DNA from: Clostridia bacterium
Lineage (GTDB): Bacteria > Bacillota > Clostridia > Oscillospirales > Acutalibacteraceae
Length of the DNA: 49,516 bases
NCBI GenBank assembly: GCA_017516315.1
Contig: JAFXDE010000049.1
Span: 1 to 49,516 of the forward strand
Reading direction: 5' to 3'
The notes beneath the pieces were generated by a model. The model ran no database searches. It saw only the letters and a list, made by a program, of their open reading frames with translations, and was not told the origin of the DNA. The translations under genes were made by a program, and so were the position numbers. Shown one piece after another: positions 17,699 through 26,427 of the stretch; the first letter of the stretch is position 1; the number at the start of each line of letters is the position of its first letter.

Positions 17699-18303
17699 TG
17701 TTCTGTTATGAGAAAATATTGCAGTATCCGATAAACATTAAAAAGCCGAATCCTCTTTATGCGAAAATCATAATCAGTCAGTACGGCGGTCCCGACGGCG
17801 AGCTTGGTGCATCTCTCCGTTATCTGAGCCAGCGCTTCGCTATGCCCTGGGGCGAATTACAGGGTCTGCTTACTGATATAGGTACCGAAGAGCTCAGTCA
17901 CCTCGAGATGATAGGCACACTCGTTTATCAGCTTACGAGAAATCTTTCCCCTGAGGATATAAAGAAAAACGGCTTCGACTCCTACTTCGTAGACCACACC
18001 ACGGGCGTTTATCCCGCCTCGGCAGCCGGCGTTCCCTTTACTGCCGCATATATTCAGAGCAAGGGCGATGTGCTTACCGACCTGCATGAGAATATGGCGG
18101 CAGAGCAGAAGGCGAGAACTACCTACGATAACATTCTCCGTCTGGTCGATGACCCCGATGTGTGCGATGTAATTAAGTTCCTTCGTGCAAGAGAGGTAGT
18201 TCACTATCAGCGTTTCGGTGAAGGTCTAAGAATAGCTACGGATAAGATGAATGAAAAGAACTTCTATGCATTCAATCCGAGTATTGATAAGTGCAGAAAA
18301 TAA
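17698..18303 (+). CDS. cotJC: Spore coat protein CotJC, manganese catalase family
   Basis: A 201-residue member of the ferritin-like manganese catalase family. Metal-binding features are seen in GTEELSHLEM near residue 64 and in the later helices (ENMAAEQKARTTYDNI, EVVHYQRFGEGL). In spores CotJC is deposited in the coat and may destroy peroxide. The ATG at 17698 overlaps the cotJB stop, and GGGAG is 7-8 nt before it. A strong terminator follows immediately. The operon is strong evidence that the organism forms endospores. Confidence 0.95.
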   Translation: MFCYEKILQYPINIKKPNPLYAKIIISQYGGPDGELGASLRYLSQRFAMPWGELQGLLTDIGTEELSHLEMIGTLVYQLTRNLSPEDIKKNGFDSYFVDHTTGVYPASAAGVPFTAAYIQSKGDVLTDLHENMAAEQKARTTYDNILRLVDDPDVCDVIKFLRAREVVHYQRFGEGLRIATDKMNEKNFYAFNPSIDKCRK

Positions 18304-18332
18304 AAAAAGAGGGGCAGCGCTCCTCTTTTTTT
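18302..18332 (+). terminator. Terminator of the cotJ operon
   Basis: A-rich arm AAAAAAAGAGG, GC-rich centre, TCCTCTTTTTTT (18302-18332), starting at the stop codon of cotJC. The symmetric A and T runs allow function in both directions. Confidence 0.88.
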
Positions 18333-18680
18333 GTAGACAAATGTAGTTTATATACATTTTATACATATTTGTCTGAGATTTTTCAATTTTTATTTAAAAA
18401 GTTAATTTTGATTTATTCAAAAAAACTATTTCAGTTAACAAAATTATAATTCTTAACGGTATAATAAAAATATATCGTACACTTTAATTTAAAATGTATA
18501 CAAGAACAGATTGAAACAGTGAACAGGGCAATGATTATCTGCTGACGTCAATCTCACGCAAAAGAATGTCAAAGCTGTTTTGATTAACGGTATTATTAAA
18601 TTAGTTTAACATTATTTTAATGAAAATATTATAAAAAATAATAGTTTGATAAAATGTTTTATTGTTGAAGGAGAATCTTT
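18333..18680. other. AT-rich intergenic region before the acyl-CoA synthetase gene
   Basis: About 350 bp with no open frame of note. A 16-bp sequence TTAACGGTATAATAAA (18453-18468) recurs with two changes at 18584-18599, 131 bp later, and each copy resembles an extended -10 region. These may be alternative promoters or binding sites for a regulator of the downstream gene. GAAGGAG at about 18667 is the ribosome site for 18681. Confidence 0.45.
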
Positions 18681-20348
18681 ATGTTACCTGCACCAAATAA
18701 TCTTAATTGTTTTGAATATCTTGAGTACTGCACATCCCGTTACGGTGATGTCAATATGATGCAGCATTTCGGCATCGACTACTTAAGAAGTGAGATTTTC
18801 AGAGACATCAGCAATCTGGCCGCATATTTCCAGAAGGGCTTAGGACTCAAAAAAGGTGATGTTTATACCATTTTTATGCCTACTACTATGCAGAGTGTTA
18901 TTGCTTTTTATGCTCTTAATCAGATAGGTGTAATCACCAGCTTTGTTCATCCTCTTATGGGTGCGGACTACCTTAAGGAACAGCTTGAGCTTGTTCATTC
19001 TAAGGGCGTTATGGTTCTTGATCTGCTTGTGAAGGACCATATTGATACCATTAACAAAAGCGGCCTTCCCTGTCTTGTCTGCCATAGCTCAGACTATTCA
19101 GACGGATATAAGCGTGCCGGCAGTAAATTTGCTGAAGCACTCGTTAAAAAAATCTATACAAAGTATGATAATGCTACATATTATAAGGATGCTCTTAAGA
19201 TGTACACCAATCCCGTCCGTGCTGAGAATAACGGTGAAGATATTGCTGTTTATCTTAACGGCGGCGGCACAACAGGAAAAAGCAAGACAATCAAGCTTAC
19301 AAGCAAGGCTGTCAACGAGCTTTCCTGGCGTGTTTCCGACATCGACGAAGTTCACGACCCCGGTAATGAATATGAGGTAATTGTGCTTCCCCTTTTCCAT
19401 TGCTTCGGTCTTTGCGTTGCTGTTCATATGGCTATGTGTAACAGTGCCTGCATTATCCCTATGATGCAGTTTGATTCAAGAATTTTCCTCAGTCTTATGC
19501 GCAGAAACAATGTTATCGGTTTCGGCGGTATTCCTCTTATGTTCCAGAAGCTGATGAAGGACAAGAAATTCGACGGCCCGCATCTTAAAAATGTCAGGCT
19601 TATGTTCTGTGGCGGTGACGATATTCCCGACAGCTTTATTGATGAATTCAACTCTTACTTTGAAAAATGGGGTGCTACGGGCAGACTCCGTCAGGGCTAC
19701 GGCCTTACGGAAATCGGTTCAGTATGTACAACCAATACAAATACTGATTTCAAGCGTGGCTCTATAGGCAAGCCTATCCGCGGTGTTACCGTTGAAATAT
19801 GGGATGATGACCATAAGAGACTTCCTGCCGGTGAGGTTGGTGAGTTCGCTATTTCAGGTCCTACGGTTATGCAGGGTTATTATGCTGAGGGCGAGGCAGA
19901 GGACTACGGTCTTTACACCGATGAAAACGGTACAAAATGGGTGCTTTCGGGTGACCTTGGTTATGAAGATGAGGAAGGCTTCTTCCACTTCTCCGGCAGA
20001 AAGAAGAGACTTATCATCATTTCAGGCTATAATGTTTATCCCACAGATATAGAAAGAATAGTTGGCGAGTTAGACGGCGTCAAGGAATGCTGTGCAGTAC
20101 AGGGCTGGGACAATAACCGTTCTATGATAAGACTTTATCTGACTATGAGCGATAAAAAGTACGAAACTGAAGAAACCAAGGAGAAAATATGCAAGATTCT
20201 TGAAGAGAATTTCTCCAAATTCTATGTTCCCCGTGATTTTGTCTTTATGGACAAGCTTCCCGAAACTCCGCTTATGAAAATAGATTTCATGAAGCTTACA
20301 GCTGCTGATCCTGAAAAGGCAAGAGCTGAAAGAAAAATTAAAGAATAA
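18681..20348 (+). CDS. AMP-forming acyl-CoA synthetase/ligase
   Basis: A 555-residue member of the ANL adenylate-forming family, which activates a carboxylic acid with ATP and CoA. Motifs: P-loop NGGGTTGKSK near residues 192-201, GYGLTEIGSV near 338, SGDLGYEDEEGFFHFSGRKK near 423, SGYNVYP near 448, and the C-terminal lysine near 533 in TPLMKIDF. The P-loop is a little unusual (GGGTTGKSK instead of SSGTTGxPK). The substrate cannot be read directly. It lies just before a 2-oxoacid:ferredoxin oxidoreductase operon, which suggests short, branched or aromatic acids are activated for reductive carboxylation. There is no membrane segment. Confidence 0.9.
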   Translation: MLPAPNNLNCFEYLEYCTSRYGDVNMMQHFGIDYLRSEIFRDISNLAAYFQKGLGLKKGDVYTIFMPTTMQSVIAFYALNQIGVITSFVHPLMGADYLKEQLELVHSKGVMVLDLLVKDHIDTINKSGLPCLVCHSSDYSDGYKRAGSKFAEALVKKIYTKYDNATYYKDALKMYTNPVRAENNGEDIAVYLNGGGTTGKSKTIKLTSKAVNELSWRVSDIDEVHDPGNEYEVIVLPLFHCFGLCVAVHMAMCNSACIIPMMQFDSRIFLSLMRRNNVIGFGGIPLMFQKLMKDKKFDGPHLKNVRLMFCGGDDIPDSFIDEFNSYFEKWGATGRLRQGYGLTEIGSVCTTNTNTDFKRGSIGKPIRGVTVEIWDDDHKRLPAGEVGEFAISGPTVMQGYYAEGEAEDYGLYTDENGTKWVLSGDLGYEDEEGFFHFSGRKKRLIIISGYNVYPTDIERIVGELDGVKECCAVQGWDNNRSMIRLYLTMSDKKYETEETKEKICKILEENFSKFYVPRDFVFMDKLPETPLMKIDFMKLTAADPEKARAERKIKE

Positions 20349-20358
20349 AAAAATATGA

Positions 20359-20388
20359 TTTACAAACTGCCCCTGTATGTGATATAAT
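20359..20388 (+). promoter_or_regulatory. Promoter of the Kor operon with dyad over the -10 box
   Basis: TTTACA (20359-20364), 18 bp, TATAAT (20383-20388). A perfect dyad CCCTGTAT (20371-20378) / ATACAGGG (20387-20394) spans the -10 region. It could be a repressor operator or an attenuating hairpin after the ligase gene. Confidence 0.7.
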
Positions 20389-20445
20389 ACAGGGTAGTTA
20401 AAATAAATGCTTCTTTATTTTTAAGAAGAAAAAGGAGAAAAGCAA

Positions 20446-20652
20446 ATGGTTACCATTAATTCTATGATGTGTAAGGGTTGCGGATACTGCATCAGATTCT
20501 GTCCTAAGCATATACTTGAAATGAGTAAGGAAAGGTCAGAAAAAGGCCATTTTTATCCTGTTAATATCGACGAAAAAGCTTGCACAACCTGTGCAATATG
20601 TGCTTTGATGTGTCCTGAAGGGGCTATTGAAGTTACGTCAAAGGAGGACTGA
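20446..20652 (+). CDS. 2-oxoacid:ferredoxin oxidoreductase delta subunit (ferredoxin)
   Basis: A 68-residue 2[4Fe-4S] ferredoxin-like protein. Cluster motifs are CKGCGYCIRFC with Cys 9, 12, 15 and 19, and CTTCAICALMC with Cys 46, 49, 52 and 56, each followed by Pro. It would carry electrons between the catalytic subunits and free ferredoxin. It is the first gene of a KorD-A-B-C style operon and is followed 4 bp later by the alpha subunit. GGAGAAAAGC precedes the ATG. Confidence 0.92.
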   Translation: MVTINSMMCKGCGYCIRFCPKHILEMSKERSEKGHFYPVNIDEKACTTCAICALMCPEGAIEVTSKED

Positions 20653-20656
20653 GAAA

Positions 20657-21724
20657 ATGGAAAAAAGATTTATGAAGGGCTGTGAAGCAATAGCTGAAGC
20701 AGCAGTCAGAGGCGGTTGCCGATTCTTCGCCGGTTATCCCATTACTCCTCAGAATGAAATTCCTGAATATCTCTCATGGAGATTGCCTGAAGTAGGCGGT
20801 GCTTTTGTTCAGGGCGAAAGTGAAGTAGCATCCATTAATATGGTATACGGTGCGGCCGCTACAGGTAAAAGAGCTCTTACAAGCTCATCAGGTCCGGGTA
20901 TCAGTCTTAAGGCTGAGGGTATATCTTATCTGGCTTCGGCACAGCTTCCCGCAGTTATTGTAAACATATCCAGAGGCGGTCCCGGCCTCGGCTCAATTCA
21001 GCCTGCCCAGTCTGACTATCTTCAGGCTACCAAGGCTCTCGGTCACGGCGGCTTCAGAGCTATGGTATTTGCTCCTGCTACTTTACAGGAGGCAGTTGAC
21101 CTTACATATAACGCATGGGATTATGCTGAAAGATACAGAAATCCTGTTATGATTCTTATGGACGGCTGTCTCGGTGCTATTATGGAGGAAGTAGAGCTTC
21201 CCGAAATGAAGAACTCTAATCCCGAAGATATAGAGGACTGGTGCCTTGACAGAATTGGCGACAGAACTGATTCTCATATGATTACTCCTATTCTTCCCGA
21301 GCCTGCACTTGAGCTTCTCAATAAGGGTAAGGCTATGCAGTACAAGATGTGGGAAATGCTTGACACCAAGGTGGAAGAGTTTATGCTGGAGGATGCTGAG
21401 TATGTTGTAGTAGCATACGGTATTGCAGCCAGAGTGGCAAAGGAGGCAATTCTGCGCCTGAGAGAAGAAGGCTACAAGGTAGGTATGGTCCGTCCCATTA
21501 CACTTTACCCCTTCCCGAAAGCAAGTCTTAATAATCTTGACTACACTAAGGTCAAGGGCGTTATCGACATTGAAATGACTATTCCTGCTCAGATGAGGGA
21601 AGATATTGAGCTTCAGGTCAAAGACCGCTGCCCCGTACATGAGTACGGAAGAAGCGGCGGTATGCTCCTTGATGATGAGGGCGTATATGAAGCTATTGCA
21701 GAAATCGTAAAGGGAGGAGAATGA
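20657..21724 (+). CDS. 2-oxoacid:ferredoxin oxidoreductase alpha subunit
   Basis: A 355-residue catalytic subunit of the 2-oxoglutarate/branched-chain 2-oxoacid (Kor/Vor) family. FAGYPITPQNEIPEYL near residue 20 and SSGPGISLKAEGISYLA near 80 are the pyrimidine-binding and CoA-region signatures. The C-terminal part (VVAYGIAARVAKEAI, GMVRPITLYPFP) is the usual transketolase C-domain. The ATG at 20657 has AAAGGAGG upstream; a TTG at 20627 would overlap the ferredoxin gene and is less likely. The complex oxidatively decarboxylates 2-oxoacids to acyl-CoA, or runs in reverse with reduced ferredoxin. Confidence 0.93.
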   Translation: MEKRFMKGCEAIAEAAVRGGCRFFAGYPITPQNEIPEYLSWRLPEVGGAFVQGESEVASINMVYGAAATGKRALTSSSGPGISLKAEGISYLASAQLPAVIVNISRGGPGLGSIQPAQSDYLQATKALGHGGFRAMVFAPATLQEAVDLTYNAWDYAERYRNPVMILMDGCLGAIMEEVELPEMKNSNPEDIEDWCLDRIGDRTDSHMITPILPEPALELLNKGKAMQYKMWEMLDTKVEEFMLEDAEYVVVAYGIAARVAKEAILRLREEGYKVGMVRPITLYPFPKASLNNLDYTKVKGVIDIEMTIPAQMREDIELQVKDRCPVHEYGRSGGMLLDDEGVYEAIAEIVKGGE

Positions 21725-21726
21725 TT

Positions 21727-22470
21727 ATGGCAGAATACAAAAGACCAAAATCACTGATGCCTATGGCAACGGGTTACTGTCCGGGTTGTCTGCACGCTCT
21801 TGCAACAAGACTTGTTGCTGATGTTATCGACGAGCTTGGACAGGCTGAAAATGCTATCAATGTTGTCTCTGTAGGCTGCAGTGCACTCAATCTTTACTCC
21901 TGGTGCGGTGACGTTATCGGTTCGGCTCACGGAAGAGCTCCTGCTGTTGCAACAGGTGTCAAACGCTGCTTACCCGAAAGATTAGTCTTTACATATCAGG
22001 GCGACGGTGACCTTGCCGCTATCGGTCTTGCCGAGATTATGTCAGCAGCAAACAGAGGTGAAAACTTTACGGTTGTCTTTGCTAACAATCAGACCTACGG
22101 TATGACAGGCGGTCAGATGGCTCCGACCACACTTTTAGGCCAGAAGACAACTACAAGCCGTGACGGACGTGACTGTCTTACTACAGGCTATCCGATGAAG
22201 ATGTGTGAGCTTATATCAGTTCTTGAAGCTCCCGTATTTGTTGCAAGATATGCTCTTAATACACCTAAGGGTGTTATGGATGCAAAAAAGGGCATAAAGA
22301 AGGCCTTTGAAAAACAGCTCAGAGGAGAAGGCTTTACCTTTATTGAGCTTCTTACAAACTGTCCTACCAACTGGGGTATGAATCCCCTTGATACTCTCGA
22401 ATATATGAACACAAACACCATCCCTTATTTTACTCCCGGTGTTTTCAAGGATAAGGAGGCTGAAAAATAA
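21727..22470 (+). CDS. 2-oxoacid:ferredoxin oxidoreductase beta subunit (ThDP-binding)
   Basis: About 247 residues. CPGC near residue 18 contributes cysteines typical of the beta subunit. The thiamine-diphosphate site is GDGDLAAIGLAEIM near residue 93, followed by NNQTYGMTGGQ. The second ATG (21727) is preferred because GGAGG is 9 nt upstream; an ATG at 21721 overlaps the alpha-subunit stop and has tight spacing. It ends overlapping the gamma gene start by one base. Ser/Thr-rich lines TTTSRDGRDC and later CPTNWG match Kor/Vor enzymes. Confidence 0.92.
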   Translation: MAEYKRPKSLMPMATGYCPGCLHALATRLVADVIDELGQAENAINVVSVGCSALNLYSWCGDVIGSAHGRAPAVATGVKRCLPERLVFTYQGDGDLAAIGLAEIMSAANRGENFTVVFANNQTYGMTGGQMAPTTLLGQKTTTSRDGRDCLTTGYPMKMCELISVLEAPVFVARYALNTPKGVMDAKKGIKKAFEKQLRGEGFTFIELLTNCPTNWGMNPLDTLEYMNTNTIPYFTPGVFKDKEAEK

Positions 22471-23006
22471 TGAAGCAGTCATTTGTATTTTCAGGTTCCG
22501 GCGGTCAGGGTATTATGAGTGCAGGTATAATGCTTGCTTATGCAGCTATTGATGAAGCCAAACATGCAACATATCTTCCTGAGTACGGTCCTGAGCAAAG
22601 AGGCGGCAGCGCCAAATGTACGGTTATCATCAGTGACGGTGATATTATTTCACCTCTTACCAAAAAGTGCGACAATCTTATCTGTATGAATGAACAGGCT
22701 TACAGAAAGTTTTCAGACGATCTTAAGCCGGGAGGACTTTTAGTTCTTAATTCAAGCCGCATAAAAAATGAAGAAGTAAGAGATGATGTAAGAGTTCTCA
22801 GCATACCTGTTGACGATATAGCTCTGGAGCTCGGCAATGTCAAGGTTGCAAATATCGTGCTTATCGGTGCACTTATCGGTGCAACAGATATCGTAAGCAA
22901 GGATGTATTTGTAAAGAGTCTTGAAGAAAAATTCAAGAGCAAAAAGCCCGAAATTCTTGAGATGAACATTAATGCTCTCAATAAGGGTATAGAACTTGCA
23001 AAATAA
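22470..23006 (+). CDS. 2-oxoacid:ferredoxin oxidoreductase gamma subunit
   Basis: A 178-residue gamma subunit. It begins with the family motif FSGSGGQGIMSAG (residues 6-18), then YLPEYGPEQRGGSAKC near 40, both typical of Kor/Vor gamma chains. It is the last of the four canonical subunits. GGAGG lies upstream inside the beta gene. The closest named relatives I can recall act on 2-oxoglutarate or branched-chain 2-oxoacids, and the sequence alone does not settle the substrate. Confidence 0.93.
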   Translation: MKQSFVFSGSGGQGIMSAGIMLAYAAIDEAKHATYLPEYGPEQRGGSAKCTVIISDGDIISPLTKKCDNLICMNEQAYRKFSDDLKPGGLLVLNSSRIKNEEVRDDVRVLSIPVDDIALELGNVKVANIVLIGALIGATDIVSKDVFVKSLEEKFKSKKPEILEMNINALNKGIELAK

Positions 23007-23033
23007 AAATTTAATTTAAAGGAGATATATATT

Positions 23034-23255
23034 ATGGCAAAGTATTCTTTCGACACAAAATTCAGCGTTCTTATGAAGGATCCTCAGGTTATGGAAATCG
23101 TGGCTGATCTCTGCCCCGAAATCGTTAATCATCCTATGAAGAGCCTTGCTCTTTCACTGGGCTTCACACCTAATATGGGTATGGCTGTTCTTTCAAAGAT
23201 GTATTCTAAGGAAAAGATCGAAGAATTCAGACAGAGACTTGAAGCAATCGAATAA
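23034..23255 (+). CDS. Small helical protein at the end of the Kor operon
   Basis: A 73-residue helical protein, 27 bp after the gamma subunit with AAGGAG before the ATG, so it is co-transcribed. It resembles a small helical domain found at the C-terminus of some clostridial esterases and glycosidases, with the pattern F-D-x-F-x-x-L-x-x-D-P followed by a P-E-x-x-x-H-P-M block. Here it stands alone as a gene. No metal or catalytic motif is visible. Its place suggests an accessory or regulatory role for the oxidoreductase, which is inference. Confidence 0.8.
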   Translation: MAKYSFDTKFSVLMKDPQVMEIVADLCPEIVNHPMKSLALSLGFTPNMGMAVLSKMYSKEKIEEFRQRLEAIE

Positions 23256-23270
23256 GAAACTGGTCACTTG

Positions 23271-23301
23271 CCCGTCGGTAAATCCGGCGGGTTTTGTTTT
23301 T
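23271..23301 (+). terminator. Terminator of the Kor operon
   Basis: CCCGTCGG (23271-23278), loop TAAAT, CCGGCGGG (23284-23291), TTTTGTTTTT. Confidence 0.9.
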
Positions 23302-23325
23302 GCGTAAAAGCACAGCAAAAAAATC

Positions 23326-23354
23326 TTGCCAAAAAGCATATTTTATGCTAAAAT
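23326..23354 (+). promoter_or_regulatory. Promoter of lepA
   Basis: TTGCCA (23326-23331), 17 bp, TAAAAT (23349-23354). Confidence 0.75.
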
Positions 23355-23393
23355 ACATTGATATATTAAATTTACCCCGTATGAGGTGATATT

Positions 23394-25211
23394 TTGGCAG
23401 CTAAAAAAGAAAACATAAGAAACTTCTCTATTATCGCTCATATCGACCACGGTAAGAGCACTCTTGCCGACCGACTTTTAGAGATAACCGATTCCGTGGC
23501 TAAAAGAGATATGTCTGCACAGATTCTCGACGATATGGATCTGGAAAGAGAGAGAGGAATTACCATAAAGGCTCACGCCGTAAAGCTTAACTATAAGGCT
23601 AAGGACGGTGAGGAGTATGAGCTTAATCTTATCGACACACCGGGCCATGTGGACTTTAACTATGAGGTTTCCCGTTCACTCGCCGCCTGTGAGGGTGCGG
23701 TGCTTATCATCGATGCTTCCCAGGGCATCGAGGCGCAGACATTGGCTAATACCTATCTTGCCCTCGACCATGACCTGGAGCTCGTTCCCGTTATCAATAA
23801 AATCGATCTCCCTGCCGCTGAGCCTGACAGAGTGGCTGCTGAGGTGGAGGAGGTTATCGGCCTCGACTGTATGGGTGCGCCGAGAGTTTCCGCCAAAACA
23901 GGCGAAAATGTAGCTGAGGTGCTGGAAAAAATCGTTTCCGACATTCCTGCTCCCTCGGGCTGTGATGACAAGGCTCCCCTCAAGGCTCTTATATTCGACT
24001 CGGTTTATGATAACTATAAGGGCGTTATCGTTTATGTACGTGTTATGCAGGGTACTCTCAAAGCCGGTGAGACTATGCGTATGATGGCTACGGGTGCAGA
24101 GTTCAATGTAGTCGAGGTAGGTTATATGCGTGCTACGGGACTTGAGCCCTGCAAAGAGCTTTCCTCCGGTGAGGTAGGCTATATTACCGCTTCCATTAAA
24201 ACTGTCCGCGATGCCAAGGTAGGTGACACCGTAACCAAGGTTCAGAATCCGGCCTCTGAGCCTCTTCCCGGCTACAGAAAGGTTAATCCTATGGTTTACT
24301 GCGGTGTTTATCCTGCTGACGGTGCAGATTACGAGGCGCTCCGGGATGCTCTCGAAAAATTACAGCTGAACGATGCCTCTCTTTCCTACGAGCCTGAAAC
24401 CTCGGGCGCTCTCGGCTTTGGCTTCCGTTGCGGCTTCCTCGGTCTTTTACATTTGGAAATCATCCAGGAAAGACTCGAAAGAGAGTATAACCTTGACCTG
24501 GTTACTACGGTGCCTTCCGTAGTTTATAAGATTCATCTTACTGACGGAAGTGTAGTTGAAATCGATAACCCTACCCATTATCCCGAACAGGCCTCCATTG
24601 ACTACTGCGAGGAGCCTATCACTAACGCTCATATCTATTCTCCTGCCGATTATGTAGGCTCGATTATGGATCTTTGTCAGGACAGACGCGGTATTTTCAA
24701 GGATATGAAATACATCACACCTGACCGTGTGGATATTCACTATGAGCTTCCTCTCAATGAAATTATTTACGATTTCTTCGATGCTCTTAAGTCGAGAACG
24801 AGAGGCTATGCTTCCTTTGATTATGAGATTTTCGAATACAGGCGCTCCAGCTTACAGAAGGTCGATGTTCTTCTTAACGGTGACATCATCGATGCTCTTT
24901 CGTTTATTATCCATTCGGAAAAGGCTATGTCCCGTGCCAGAAAGATAGCCGAAAAGCTTAAGGAGCATATTCCGAGACAGATGTTCGAAATTCCCATTCA
25001 GGTAGCTATCGGCAGTAAGGTTATCGCCCGCGAAACTGTCAAGGCTATGAGAAAGGATGTTCTCGCCAAATGCTACGGCGGTGACATCACACGAAAGAAA
25101 AAGCTTCTCGAAAAACAGAAGGAAGGTAAAAAGCGTATGCGTCAGTTCGGTACTGTTGAGGTGCCTCAGGAGGCATTTATGGCGGTGCTCAAGCTTGACG
25201 ATAACGGATAA
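23394..25211 (+). CDS. lepA: Elongation factor 4 (LepA), ribosome-bound GTPase
   Basis: A 605-residue translational GTPase of full family length. G1 is [10 protein letters not shown] (about residues 15-24), G3 DTPGHVDF, G4 NKIDLP, followed by the EF-G-like domains and the LepA-specific C-terminal domain ([22 protein letters not shown]). It acts on stalled or mistranslocated ribosomes. The start is TTG at 23394 with GAGGTGAT upstream. hemW follows 12 bp after the stop, the common lepA-hemW order of Firmicutes. Confidence 0.97.
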   Translation: MAAKKENIRNFSIIAHIDHGKSTLADRLLEITDSVAKRDMSAQILDDMDLERERGITIKAHAVKLNYKAKDGEEYELNLIDTPGHVDFNYEVSRSLAACEGAVLIIDASQGIEAQTLANTYLALDHDLELVPVINKIDLPAAEPDRVAAEVEEVIGLDCMGAPRVSAKTGENVAEVLEKIVSDIPAPSGCDDKAPLKALIFDSVYDNYKGVIVYVRVMQGTLKAGETMRMMATGAEFNVVEVGYMRATGLEPCKELSSGEVGYITASIKTVRDAKVGDTVTKVQNPASEPLPGYRKVNPMVYCGVYPADGADYEALRDALEKLQLNDASLSYEPETSGALGFGFRCGFLGLLHLEIIQERLEREYNLDLVTTVPSVVYKIHLTDGSVVEIDNPTHYPEQASIDYCEEPITNAHIYSPADYVGSIMDLCQDRRGIFKDMKYITPDRVDIHYELPLNEIIYDFFDALKSRTRGYASFDYEIFEYRRSSLQKVDVLLNGDIIDALSFIIHSEKAMSRARKIAEKLKEHIPRQMFEIPIQVAIGSKVIARETVKAMRKDVLAKCYGGDITRKKKLLEKQKEGKKRMRQFGTVEVPQEAFMAVLKLDDNG

Positions 25212-25223
25212 CAGTATGACAAT

Positions 25224-26318
25224 ATGACAGGAATATATATTCATATTCCCTTTTGTAAAACGAAATGTCCTTACTGTGATTTCTATTCCTTTAAAGGTGA
25301 AGAAAATCAAAAGGACAGCTATCTTGAGGCTGTCCTTTTATGCTTGGAGGGCTATTCCGACAGAAAATTAAAGGTGGATACCGTTTATTTCGGAGGAGGA
25401 ACCCCCTCTGTCTTCGGCGGAGAAAGAATAGAAAGGATAATTTCTTACATAAGGGAAGGCTTTGACTTGCAGGATAATGCGGAAATAACCGTGGAGTGTA
25501 ATCCCTCCTCTACTGATGAAGCCTTTGTCCGTCAGGTAAAAAAGGCAGGAGTAAACCGAGCTTCTATGGGAATGCAGTCAGCAGTAGACAGAGAGAGAAA
25601 AAGTCTCGGCAGACCCTCAGGCAAAGAGGATATAAAAAGAGCAGTAAGCCTCTTTAAAAAAGAGGGAATAGACAATATTTCCCTTGACCTTATGCTGGGT
25701 GTTCCTTATCAGAATATGGAGAGCCTCGATGAAAGCATAGATTTTGTTCTTTCTCTCGGAGTAAAGCACATCAGTGCCTATATGCTTAAAATAGAAAAGG
25801 GAACTCCCTTTGAAAGGGACGAAAAAAAACTCCCGATTCCCGATGAGGATACAGTGGCCGATATGTATCTGCATGTGTCACAAAGGCTCGGCAGAGAGGG
25901 CTTCGTTCATTATGAAATCTCGAATTTCGCCCTTGAGGGCTTTCACAGCCGGCATAACACGAAATATTGGCAGTGTGAGGACTATATAGGAATAGGCCCC
26001 TCAGCACATTCCTGCTATAAGGGAAAAAGATTTTATTATACGCGTTCCTTTGATGATTTTATTTCCGGGAAAGAGCCTGTTTATGACGGCGAGGGCGCAG
26101 GAGAGGAAGAATATATTATGCTCGCTCTGCGTCTTAAGGAAGGTCTCGACGGAGAGAAATTCAGAGAACGGTATGGCAGAGCTTTGGATAAAAGCATCTT
26201 TAAAAAAGCGGAAAGATACGAGAAAAGGGGCTTGCTGAAAATCGAAGGGGAGAGAATATATCTCACAGCTGAGGGTTTTCTTCTTTCGAACAGTATAATA
26301 AGTGATTTGATATATTGA
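25224..26318 (+). CDS. hemW: HemW-type radical SAM protein
   Basis: A 364-residue radical-SAM enzyme of the HemN/HemW group. The cluster motif CKTKCPYC has Cys 11, 15 and 18, with GGGTPS near residue 58 for SAM. The short N-terminus (MTGIYIHIPF) and the lack of the extra N-terminal part of HemN favour HemW, a heme chaperone, rather than coproporphyrinogen dehydrogenase. It follows lepA closely. Its last codons run into a long inverted repeat at 26321. Confidence 0.92.
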   Translation: MTGIYIHIPFCKTKCPYCDFYSFKGEENQKDSYLEAVLLCLEGYSDRKLKVDTVYFGGGTPSVFGGERIERIISYIREGFDLQDNAEITVECNPSSTDEAFVRQVKKAGVNRASMGMQSAVDRERKSLGRPSGKEDIKRAVSLFKKEGIDNISLDLMLGVPYQNMESLDESIDFVLSLGVKHISAYMLKIEKGTPFERDEKKLPIPDEDTVADMYLHVSQRLGREGFVHYEISNFALEGFHSRHNTKYWQCEDYIGIGPSAHSCYKGKRFYYTRSFDDFISGKEPVYDGEGAGEEEYIMLALRLKEGLDGEKFRERYGRALDKSIFKKAERYEKRGLLKIEGERIYLTAEGFLLSNSIISDLIY

Positions 26319-26320
26319 CG

Positions 26321-26400
26321 GAACACAGGGGACGGTTCTGTGTGTTTCGCTCTAACAGGAGAAATTGAATACTGAACACACAGAACCGTCCCCTGTGTTC
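26321..26400. repeat. 26-bp inverted repeat of the GGGGACGGTTCTGTG type
   Basis: Left arm 26321-26346 and right arm 26375-26400 are perfect reverse complements, each containing GGGGACGGTTCTGTGTG or its complement, around a 26-nt loop (26347-26374 region). The AACCGTCCCC core is a known interspersed palindrome in many bacteria, often linked to REP-associated tyrosine transposases. No such gene is in the window. It could also act as a transcript-end hairpin for hemW. Confidence 0.92.
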
Positions 26401-26427
26401 TTTAATGTTCTTTAAGGCGGTGTAGCT

